From an uncultured Sphingobacteriales bacterium (lineage in GTDB: Bacteria > Bacteroidota > Bacteroidia > Chitinophagales > Chitinophagaceae), in assembly GCA_946887085.1 (NCBI GenBank), contig CAMPKG010000205.1, positions 1 through 6,017 on the forward strand: a stretch of DNA of 6,017 bases, read 5' to 3'. The translations under genes and the position numbers were made by a program. The notes beneath the pieces are model-generated. The model saw only the letters and a program-made list of their open reading frames with translations, searched no databases and was not told the origin of the DNA. Below, piece after piece: positions 1 to 5,004 of the stretch. Positions within the stretch are counted from its first letter, which is position 1; the number at the start of each line of letters is the position of its first letter.

Positions 1-66
1 CATTTTGCTGCCTTTAAAACAAAAGCAAGATTTCCTGTAGTTTTCCAGGTTTATAAATCAAGTTAC
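1..66. other. Short non-coding edge region
   Basis: These 66 bases lie downstream of the DUF4142-like gene. They contain only a weak 4-bp stem (CCTG at 34-37 with CAGG at 46-49) and no clear terminator. The first three bases read CAT, which would be an ATG on the minus strand leading out of the window, but nothing after it can be seen. Confidence 0.4.
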
Positions 67-630
67 TTACCTGTCCTTTTTATCCAGCCTTTCTTCCAGC
101 TTGGTGGCCATATCAAGGTGCGAGCGCAGCGTTGGTAATGCACCGGTAACAAGCGCTTTCAACTCCGCATCATCGATGTAATTCTCCGCACGCTCAAACC
201 TGCGTATCAACCTGCGGTGCTTGTCGGCCATTTCATCGCTCCATTCCTCGTCCCAGTCGGCGGGGTCGTCTTCATTTATGTCGAGGATAATGGTAGTGGT
301 GTCCACTTCCTCTATTTCAACTCCATGCGTTGCCGCAAAGGCTTTCATGTCGTCATTCATTTTTTGGTGGTCGGTAAGCATTTGCTGTGCATGGGTTTTC
401 AGTTCGGCATCGGTACCGCTTTTTATCGCCGCATTCAACCAGGCTATTTCGTCATTATTGTCTTCGATGACATCGTCCACGAACTCCCGCTCGCGCGCAG
501 ACAAAGTTTCACGTTCGTTGTCTATCGTTACCGTGTCGTCGAGGGTGGTATCGGCATCTGTAGTGCCGGCTTCTTTACAGGCTGTTACTGATACTGTAAA
601 AAACAGAAGGATTAGTTTGATGATTCTCAT
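67..630 (-). CDS. DUF4142-like acidic lipoprotein
   Basis: 187-residue exported lipoprotein of unknown biochemical role. The N-terminus MRIIKLILLFFTVSVTAC is a lipoprotein signal peptide with lipobox VTAC and lipidated Cys18. Residues after it (KEAGTTDADTT) form an acidic, Thr-rich linker. From about residue 47 the chain is helical. The stretch FVDDVIEDNNDEIAWLN (50-66) followed by the LKTHAQQMLTDHQKMNDDMKAF region (77-98) has the spacing and residues of DUF4142, a ferritin-like helical-bundle family with many copies in Bacteroidota and Proteobacteria. A second helical part (135-180) contains the His and Glu residues HLDMATKLEERL. An acidic insert (DINEDDPADWDEEWSDE, 117-133) separates the halves. 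Lys19-Glu20 after the Cys weakly resembles the Bacteroidota lipoprotein surface-export signal (K followed by acidic residues). The family call is from remembered pattern and was not searched. The gene is transcribed away from the GH16 gene and stands alone here. Confidence 0.8.
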   Translation of the reverse strand: MRIIKLILLFFTVSVTACKEAGTTDADTTLDDTVTIDNERETLSAREREFVDDVIEDNNDEIAWLNAAIKSGTDAELKTHAQQMLTDHQKMNDDMKAFAATHGVEIEEVDTTTIILDINEDDPADWDEEWSDEMADKHRRLIRRFERAENYIDDAELKALVTGALPTLRSHLDMATKLEERLDKKDR

Positions 631-852
631 AGCTAAACGGATTTGAGCACATAAACCGGCAAAAATTTAATGCCAGCATATCTGCACCAGCTGAATTTCC
701 CTGTTACTTCCACTTATAAAGAGATACCTCCCTGTTATTCGAAAAAGGCTCCCGCGTGCTAACTGTCGCTTGCCGCCGGTGAGGGCCGGGAGTAATTTCA
801 TGTAGGACAGCCCCGATTAACCCGCGTTTGTTAACCTTTAAACATCATTGGT
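631..852. promoter_or_regulatory. Divergent intergenic region, DUF4142 gene / GH16 gene
   Basis: This 222-base gap lies between two genes transcribed away from each other, so it should hold both promoters. I see no clean copy of the Bacteroidota promoter (TTTG about 19 bases before TAnnTTTG). The nearest minus-strand match is the AATTTTTG-like sequence opposite 664-671, one base off the -7 box. A 9-base direct repeat TCCCTGTTA occurs at 698-706 and 729-737, 31 bases apart. A 6-bp inverted pair, CTCCCG 749-754 and CGGGAG 787-792, encloses a GC-rich loop and could fold in the GH16 leader. No ORF of note is present. Confidence 0.4.
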
Positions 853-1848
853 ATGCGTACAAAAATCATTATTGCGGCGGTCGTTGCAGTATGCAGTTTT
901 GCAGATGTAAACGGTCAGAGCCCTCCTACCGACCTCAACTGGTCACTGAATTCATCAAAAAGCGATGAATTCAATTCAACAATACTACACTCGAAATGGC
1001 AGAAAATGACAGGAGTCAAGTGGGGCGTTTCCACTTTTGACCCCAGCTACGTCCTGCTGACGGGTAGTACAATGAAACTGAAAGCAGATAAGATCAATGG
1101 CAACTACTTTACCGGGGGTATTCAAACATACGATAATATTAATCCCGCGGATAAATATCGCTATGGATATTACGAGATATCAGCAAAGTTTCCCTACGGG
1201 AAGGGTTTCTGGCCTGCCTTCTGGGTCTATGATGACTCCACCGGCTGGTACGAGGAAATTGACGTGTTTGAGCCCAATGGGGAACAATTTCAATATTGCG
1301 ATCGGAATGTACTTGGTTACCACAAGTTAATTCAGTTACCGCCACCATTTCCGTCAGGGCCTTCGAAGGTCTATCAAAGTTCACAAGACTATTTACCGAA
1401 TCTCAGCCAGGCCTATCACAAATTTGCTGTAGAATGGCTGCCTAACAAACTGGTATTCTATTTTGATGATCAGCCTACGAGTGCATACTGCGTGCAGGCA
1501 AACATGCCGTCTCACCATTTAATGACGTTGATAGACCTGCAAATAGATGGTAACAATGCACCAAATAGCTCTACGCTTTTTCCCCAATACTGGGAGTTCG
1601 ACTGGTTTCGTCATTATGAGCTCAAAAGAGACTGCAATACTCCCGTGGTCATATCCGGCCCCGGCAGTTTCAACTTTTCAAATTCAAATAGCTACGCGCT
1701 GAAAAAGTCATTTACGTTCCTTAGTGGGTTCACTGTTCCCAGCGGCATAAATGCCACGTTAAGGGCCACAGACTTTTTCCTGTTCAACCAGGGATTCACG
1801 GTTCCCCAAAATACCCAATTCACTGCCACTGTTTCTCCATGTTATTAA
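853..1848 (+). CDS. Secreted GH16 family glycoside hydrolase (beta-glucanase/laminarinase type)
   Basis: 331-residue exported enzyme expected to cleave internal bonds of a beta-glucan or galactan by a retaining mechanism. Residues 1 to about 21 are a signal peptide (MRTKIIIAAVVAVCSF, ending near VNGQ). The GH16 jelly-roll spans about 28-257. It opens with SDEFNSTILHSKWQ (37-50), followed by YGYYEISAKFPYGKGFWPAF (104-123). The active-site motif EIDVFE (135-140) fits ExDxxE, giving Glu135 as nucleophile, Asp137 as helper and Glu140 as acid/base; this beta-bulge form is typical of laminarinases rather than lichenases. FAVEWLPNKLVFYFDD (191-206) and the closing strand WEFDWFRHYEL (247-257) are also canonical. 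Residues 261-331 form a separate tail with two GFTVP repeats, not a T9SS sorting domain. The next gene begins 19 bases after the stop, suggesting an operon. Family membership is strong; the exact substrate cannot be read from sequence. Confidence 0.93.
   Translation: MRTKIIIAAVVAVCSFADVNGQSPPTDLNWSLNSSKSDEFNSTILHSKWQKMTGVKWGVSTFDPSYVLLTGSTMKLKADKINGNYFTGGIQTYDNINPADKYRYGYYEISAKFPYGKGFWPAFWVYDDSTGWYEEIDVFEPNGEQFQYCDRNVLGYHKLIQLPPPFPSGPSKVYQSSQDYLPNLSQAYHKFAVEWLPNKLVFYFDDQPTSAYCVQANMPSHHLMTLIDLQIDGNNAPNSSTLFPQYWEFDWFRHYELKRDCNTPVVISGPGSFNFSNSNSYALKKSFTFLSGFTVPSGINATLRATDFFLFNQGFTVPQNTQFTATVSPCY
1725..1838 (+). repeat. Two imperfect GFTVP repeats in GH16 C-terminal tail
   Basis: Within the GH16 protein, residues 287-306 (FTFLSGFTVPSGINATLRAT) and 308-327 (FFLFNQGFTVPQNTQFTATV) align as a duplicated unit: hydrophobic strand, GFTVP, then a polar turn and T-x-x-A-T or F-T-A-T. 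The pattern resembles short beta-strand repeats ending in 'GF...G..F.A' seen at the ends of many Bacteroidota secreted proteins. The two DNA copies differ at several positions, so the duplication is old. Function is unknown; surface attachment or stabilisation is a guess. Confidence 0.6.
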
Positions 1849-1867
1849 CAGCTAAAAAATATTGACA

Positions 1868-2839
1868 ATGAAAAAAATAATTTTTCTTTCGGCAACACTA
1901 GTACTTGCGTGTTTACACAGCCACGCACAACTGAAAATTGATGCCAATGGCAACAATATAGTCAAATACGGCAACTTCGGCCCCGGTTCAGATGGAACGC
2001 TTTACCTCGGCGATTACAACCACTACGTAAAAAGCAAATATGGCCAGGGTGTTTTCCTGGGAACATATAACTGGCCCGATGCTGTGCAGATAGCGGAGTC
2101 GCCGCGCGGTGTTGGCATAAACGGAAAACCTTATTATTCCTTAGACGTCTTTGGGAAAATACGGGGATATATGTATTATCTATCTGATTCACAACTCAAA
2201 ACAAATATACTCCCGCTGGCGAATTCGCTGAACCTGTTGTCTCAGCTCAATCCCGTATCCTATACTTACAATATCCCTTCGCTTCCGGGTCAATCTACTA
2301 ACGAACTTAACGGTAGCGTACATTATGGCTTTATTGCACAACAACTGCAGAATATATTGCCTGCACTCGTGCAGGTGGGTGGAGACGGATACTCGTCGAT
2401 AGACTACATCTCGCTAATTGCACTATTGGTGGACGGAATGACAGATCAGCAGCAGCAGATAAACGAACTGGAGTCCCGGGTAAGCATGCTTGAATCGCTA
2501 ACCAGTTCATCTATGATGAGCCCTGACCCAGGAACAGGCGACCCGGAAACCGCCGGTCCGGTATCATCGAATATAGCTAAAGCACATCTCTACCACGATA
2601 TCGGAGGTTCTGGCCAGGGTGATATCAGGATCAAATGTTTTGTCCCCGAAAAAACAACAAATGCCGAGATACATTTTTTCAATATGCAGGGAACACGGGT
2701 GAAAAAAGTTGTTGTTGATAAAAGAGGAGAGTCGATAGTGACCTTGAATGGTAAAGATTTTCCGGCAGGTATGTACTTATACGGCCTGGTCGTTGACAAA
2801 AAACTGGTTGACTCCAAAAAGCTTGTCCTGGTCGATTGA
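1868..2839 (+). CDS. Secreted peptidase S74 / tail-fibre-chaperone domain protein with T9SS sorting domain
   Basis: 323-residue exported protein when started at the ATG at 1868; a TTG six bases upstream is in frame but unlikely, since MKKIIFLSATLVLACLHSHAQ is a complete signal peptide. Residues 21-100 hold a Gly/Tyr/Asn-rich region ending in GVGINGKPYYSLDVFGKIRG (81-100), like the 'GIGT..P..LDVNG.IR' element before S74 domains in Bacteroidota. The S74 (intramolecular chaperone/autoprotease) domain begins SDSQLKTNI (106-114). Ser106 and Lys111 have the Ser-x4-Lys spacing of the known catalytic dyad. It continues with LNPVSYTY, HYGFIAQQLQNILPALV (152-168) and SIDYISLIALLVDGM, then a coiled coil (192-211). 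After a Pro/Gly linker, residues about 238-323 match a T9SS type A sorting domain (NMQGTRVKKV, then FPAGMYLYGLVVDKKLVDSKKLVLVD region). It likely trimerises at the cell surface. Partner and role are unknown. Confidence 0.88.
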   Translation: MKKIIFLSATLVLACLHSHAQLKIDANGNNIVKYGNFGPGSDGTLYLGDYNHYVKSKYGQGVFLGTYNWPDAVQIAESPRGVGINGKPYYSLDVFGKIRGYMYYLSDSQLKTNILPLANSLNLLSQLNPVSYTYNIPSLPGQSTNELNGSVHYGFIAQQLQNILPALVQVGGDGYSSIDYISLIALLVDGMTDQQQQINELESRVSMLESLTSSSMMSPDPGTGDPETAGPVSSNIAKAHLYHDIGGSGQGDIRIKCFVPEKTTNAEIHFFNMQGTRVKKVVVDKRGESIVTLNGKDFPAGMYLYGLVVDKKLVDSKKLVLVD

Positions 2840-2863
2840 GACCACAAGCAAGAGTCATTTTAT

Positions 2864-2889
2864 TCGGGATGTTCTGCGGAGCATCCCGA
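2864..2889 (+). terminator. Hairpin terminator after the GH16-S74 pair
   Basis: An 11-bp stem (2864-2874 with 2879-2889, one G-T pair) closes on a TGCG loop, 24 bases after the S74 stop. It is followed by TTTATTA, a weak T-rich tail, and preceded by ATTTTAT. It probably ends the GH16-S74 transcript; the weak tail lowers certainty. Confidence 0.6.
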
Positions 2890-2918
2890 TTTATTACCTC
2901 CTTATTGGCTGAGCAACA

Positions 2919-2949
2919 TTGGCGACTAACTAGTTTAATACTAATTTTA
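2919..2949 (+). promoter_or_regulatory. Candidate -33/-7 promoter for the VOC-GNAT genes
   Basis: TTG at 2919-2921 lies 20 bases before TAATTTTA at 2942-2949, which matches the Bacteroidota -7 box TAnnTTTG except for the last base. It sits after the 2864-2889 hairpin and 15 bases before the ATG at 2965, so the leader would be very short. The spacing is acceptable but both boxes are imperfect. Confidence 0.3.
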
Positions 2950-2964
2950 TCCCAAACCATTGTT

Positions 2965-3312
2965 ATGCGCATTACAGGATCCAATGTTACCATTATGGTA
3001 GCTGATATGGACAGGTCTATCAATTTCTATAAGGTGCTAGGGCTCCATCTCAAGCAGCGCTGGGAAAATTATTACGCCATGATGGAGGCCCCGGGTATTA
3101 CCATAGGCATACATCCTGCCGATGGCGGCGTCACGGGTTCGGGTGCAGCGTCCATAGGTTTCTTCATCGATAAATGTGAGAACGGGAAAGCTGTGCTTGA
3201 TGCCAACAACATCGCGTACAACGAAGAAGGAGATGATGGCAGCTCAGGCCTTTATCTTCATTTCAAGGATCCAGATGGTAACATCGTATATTTTGTGGAG
3301 CCGAGGTGGTAA
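2965..3312 (+). CDS. VOC superfamily (glyoxalase/bleomycin-resistance fold) protein
   Basis: 115-residue cytoplasmic protein of the vicinal-oxygen-chelate fold, a family that includes glyoxalases, dioxygenases and drug-binding resistance proteins; the exact reaction cannot be told. The ATG at 2965 gives MRITGSNVTIMVADMDRSIN, a normal VOC first strand and helix. The frame stays open back to a TTG at 2836, but that extension overlaps the S74 stop, covers the terminator hairpin and adds an odd 43-residue lead. Seen motifs are FYKVLGLHL (21-29), ITIGIHPA (45-52) and FKDPDGNIVYFVEP (100-113). His50 and Glu112 are plausible metal ligands. The usual His in strand 1 is absent: the position near residue 7 is Asn. 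At one domain it is half a four-module VOC unit and probably forms a dimer. The GNAT gene follows 37 bases downstream. Confidence 0.85.
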   Translation: MRITGSNVTIMVADMDRSINFYKVLGLHLKQRWENYYAMMEAPGITIGIHPADGGVTGSGAASIGFFIDKCENGKAVLDANNIAYNEEGDDGSSGLYLHFKDPDGNIVYFVEPRW

Positions 3313-3349
3313 CTAAGACCGTTCTTTTCTTAAATCACTAGCTTTACAT

Positions 3350-3874
3350 ATGCACTGCAATTTTACACCCTTCCCAACGCTCACTACCGACCGGATGGTA
3401 CTCCGCCGCATAGACCTTAGTGACGATAACGAGATCTTCTACGAGCGGTCTGATAAAACGATAAATGAGTTCATAGACCGGGCGCCCGCGGCTACCATCG
3501 AGGATGCACGCAACTGGATAACCATGATCAGCAATCTCATGGCTAATAACGAGGGTGTAACCTGGGGCCTGACCCTTAAAGGTGACCCAAAACTGATGGG
3601 TGGCTTCTGCTTCTGGAATTTTTCAAAAGAAAACAATACGGCTGATGCCGGCTTCAGCCTGCACCCGGAGCACTGGGGAAAGGGGCTTATGCAGGAAGCA
3701 CTGGATGTATGCATTCCTTTTGGCTTCGAGGTAATGCAGCTCAGCACCATTGTAGCCGACACTCATTTCAACAATATCCGCTCAAGAAAACTGCTGGAGC
3801 GCAATGGATTTGTGTTCCAGGGCCCCGGCGATAACAACTATGTCATTTATCACCTGGGCAACCCAGCCTTGTAA
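3350..3874 (+). CDS. GNAT family N-acetyltransferase, RimJ/RimL type
   Basis: 174-residue cytoplasmic acetyltransferase expected to move an acetyl group from acetyl-CoA to an amino group; the substrate is unknown. The start LTTDRMVLRRIDLSD (11-25) is the usual RimJ/RimL opening. The beta-4 region GLTLKGDPKLMGGFCFW (73-89) leads into HPEHWGKGLMQEAL (105-118), whose W-G-K-G-L is the acetyl-CoA pyrophosphate-binding loop (motif A). The C-terminal part has ADTHFNNIRSRKLLERNGFV (136-155), matching the conserved 'N..S.klleklGF' segment. Length is typical for the family. The gene lies 37 bases after the VOC gene, with which it is probably co-transcribed. Its 3' end contains a short hairpin (CTGGG 3854-3858 with CCCAG 3862-3866), and its stop codon lies just beside the T-tract of the opposing terminator. 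Spermidine/ribosomal-protein acetylation is possible but unsupported. Confidence 0.9.
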   Translation: MHCNFTPFPTLTTDRMVLRRIDLSDDNEIFYERSDKTINEFIDRAPAATIEDARNWITMISNLMANNEGVTWGLTLKGDPKLMGGFCFWNFSKENNTADAGFSLHPEHWGKGLMQEALDVCIPFGFEVMQLSTIVADTHFNNIRSRKLLERNGFVFQGPGDNNYVIYHLGNPAL

Positions 3875-3881
3875 AACAAAA

Positions 3882-3903
3882 CTGCCGGGCAAGAACCCGG
3901 CAG
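3882..3903 (-). terminator. Strong intrinsic terminator between convergent genes
   Basis: A perfect 8-bp GC-rich stem (CTGCCGGG 3882-3889 with CCCGGCAG 3896-3903) has a 6-base loop. Read on the minus strand, it begins 7 bases after the cold-shock stop and is followed directly by TTTTGTTTT, a classic U-tract. Read on the plus strand it follows the GNAT stop by 7 bases, but with only a poor tail (CGACTAATTATTT), so it may act both ways, mainly for the minus strand. Confidence 0.85.
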
Positions 3904-3910
3904 CGACTAA

Positions 3911-4360
3911 TTATTTGATAACGGTTACATTGACCGCAGTTGGCCCTTTCGGCCCCTGCTCTATTTCAAAGCTAACCTTCTGGCGCTCTTTAAGTTGTTC
4001 TTTTGCGTTATTCGCGTGTACGAATATGCTACGCTGGCTGCGGAGGTCGTTGATGAAACCATAGCCCTTTGCTTCATTGAAGAAGGTTACAACACCTTTG
4101 CGTGGCCCGTCCTCTTCAGGATCATGCACGGCAGCGCCCAGCTGAATATCCTCAAGATTGATCTCTTTTTTCTTTAAGGGATCGGGCGGCGTTGGCGAGA
4201 GATTACCGTTCTCGTCCAGGTACATCATCATGTCCTCCAGCGACTTGCCTTTGTCGTTGTTGGCTTTACGCATTTCGCGCTTTTCGTCTTTTTCGCGCTT
4301 TTTCTGCGCCTTCTTCTTCTCTTTTTCTTTCTTACCTACGGTTTCTTTTGCTCTCGACAT
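3911..4360 (-). CDS. Cold-shock-domain protein with lysine-rich N-terminal extension
   Basis: 149-residue cytoplasmic nucleic-acid-binding protein, likely an RNA chaperone or RNA-binding regulator. Residues 1-38 are almost all charged (KKEKEKKKAQKKREKDEKRE, 10-29), predicted as a long basic helix. A conserved-looking hinge follows, KGKSLEDMMMYLDENGNLSP (37-56). The cold-shock domain occupies about 87-149: KGVVTFFNEAKGYGFI (88-103) carries RNP1 (KGYGFI, 98-103) and SIFVHA (111-116) is RNP2, followed by VSFEIEQGPKGPTAVNV (129-145). It is about twice the length of a classic 65-70-residue CspA; this longer layout is, to my knowledge, common in Bacteroidota. The gene ends in the strong terminator at 3882-3903. 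No long CspA-like 5' leader or cold-box can be recognised upstream. Cold induction is therefore not implied by the sequence. Confidence 0.92.
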   Translation of the reverse strand: MSRAKETVGKKEKEKKKAQKKREKDEKREMRKANNDKGKSLEDMMMYLDENGNLSPTPPDPLKKKEINLEDIQLGAAVHDPEEDGPRKGVVTFFNEAKGYGFINDLRSQRSIFVHANNAKEQLKERQKVSFEIEQGPKGPTAVNVTVIK

Positions 4361-4662
4361 AAAATGCTAAAACTCCTGCTTTTATTTTTGTGATTTGCAA
4401 AGTTCGGATTTTTATTCCGCATTACCTTGAAAACTTTGAATATATGCGGTTTAGACCTGTTTAAACGTTCGTTTAGATGACTCAGGGCCTATGAAACCCG
4501 CTAAAAACGGGTCGATATTGGCGGATTTTGTGCTTGCCTCCCGGGGGCTGGCAACCTTCCCTCCATCCCAACCCTCTTCCGTCGCTAGACGCTATAGCAT
4601 TTAACAAAACCTACACAGAAGCTTTGGTAACTTAGGAGTAGGACAATTGCAAAGACTAAGAG
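4361..4662. other. 302-base divergent intergenic region
   Basis: The gap separates the cold-shock gene (minus) from the small basic exported protein (plus). I found no convincing ORF, tRNA or repeat array. It holds GTTTA-containing repeats around the palindrome at 4462-4475, and two small stems: ACCCG 4496-4500 with CGGGT 4508-4512, and TTGCC 4534-4538 with GGCAA 4550-4554 around a C/G-rich loop. Neither stem has a T-tract. A possible -7-like AAGCTTTG (4619-4626) lies before the plus-strand gene without a clear upstream box. A small RNA in the middle cannot be excluded. Confidence 0.45.
4462..4475. promoter_or_regulatory. 14-bp operator-like palindrome
   Basis: TAAACG and CGTTTA arms flank a two-base TT centre, giving a perfect 6-bp dyad. 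It overlaps GTTTAAAC (4459-4466), and the heptamer GTTTAGA occurs on both sides (4449-4455 and 4471-4477). AAACG...CGTTT dyads of this size are typical of TetR-family operators, but no regulator gene is next to it. It lies about 100 bases before the cold-shock start and 187 before the small exported protein, so either could be the target. Confidence 0.35.
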
Positions 4663-4953
4663 ATGAAGAAGCTAGTGTTGCTGATGTGTGCGGGGCTGAT
4701 ATTATCGGGCGGTTTTACAGCCGATGCACAAAGTGTTTCCGCAAGGGAGAACAGGCAGATAAAGAAGGAAAACCGCCGCATAGCCCGCGATAATATGCGC
4801 CAGCAAAAGCAGGAAATGAAGAACCGCTCTGAGCGCAACCGCATAGACAAGGAAAATTACCGCCAGCAGAAACGAATGAACAAGGCTGCCAAAAAGCAGA
4901 ACAAGGGCCGCTATGATACCAACGAACTGGGAAGTGTGTTTGGGGAGTTGTAA
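4663..4953 (+). CDS. Small, very basic exported protein of unknown function
   Basis: 96-residue protein not recognised as a named family. Residues 1 to about 23 (MKKLVLLMCAGLILSGG, then FTADAQ) are a good signal peptide with likely cleavage after ADA or AQ. The mature part is nearly all polar: Arg, Lys, Asn, Gln and Glu dominate from 28 to 82, with no hydrophobic core, predicting a single long helix or disorder. A loose internal repeat is visible: RDNMRQQKQEMKN (42-54) against KENYRQQKRMNKA (63-75). The end, RYDTNELGSVFGEL, is less charged. It may bind acidic polymers such as lipopolysaccharide, nucleic acid or peptidoglycan-linked polymers in the periplasm; that is inference from charge. The ATG at 4663 is preceded only by a purine-rich AAGAG; an AGGAG about 28 bases upstream is too far to act as its ribosome site. 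The hydrolase starts 51 bases downstream, so they may share a transcript. Confidence 0.72.
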   Translation: MKKLVLLMCAGLILSGGFTADAQSVSARENRQIKKENRRIARDNMRQQKQEMKNRSERNRIDKENYRQQKRMNKAAKKQNKGRYDTNELGSVFGEL

Positions 4954-5004
4954 GGATAAGTACGTTTTATAAATTATGTACATTTATGAAACAACCGTCG
5001 GCTC

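Noticed and set aside
1..3. CAT at the left edge as the start codon of a further minus-strand gene
   Set aside because: Only the putative ATG is inside the window. It may be real, since it lies 63 bases after the preceding stop, but no coding sequence is visible.
217..646. Two long plus-strand open frames over the DUF4142-like gene (217-591 and 221-646)
   Set aside because: They are antisense to a gene with a clear lipoprotein signal and family pattern. Their products are Ser/Val/Phe-rich without motifs, as expected from reading the opposite strand.
1862..1867. In-frame TTG start six bases before the S74 gene ATG
   Set aside because: The ATG at 1868 gives a standard MKK signal peptide; adding Met-Thr in front has no support.
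1862..2839. Phage tail fibre, i.e. prophage remnant
   Set aside because: The S74 domain suggests a tail-fibre protein, but a secretion signal and T9SS sorting domain are present and no other phage gene is nearby, so this is a bacterial surface protein.
2836..2964. N-terminal extension of the VOC protein from a TTG at 2836
   Set aside because: The 43 extra residues overlap the S74 stop, read through the 2864-2889 hairpin, and are absent from a normal VOC fold that begins at the ATG at 2965.
2679..3023. Minus-strand open frame of 114 codons
   Set aside because: It is antisense to the end of the S74 gene and the start of the VOC gene, crosses the terminator hairpin, and has no recognisable motif.
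3439..3762. Minus-strand open frame inside the GNAT gene
   Set aside because: It lies wholly opposite a well-supported acetyltransferase and shows no domain or signal.
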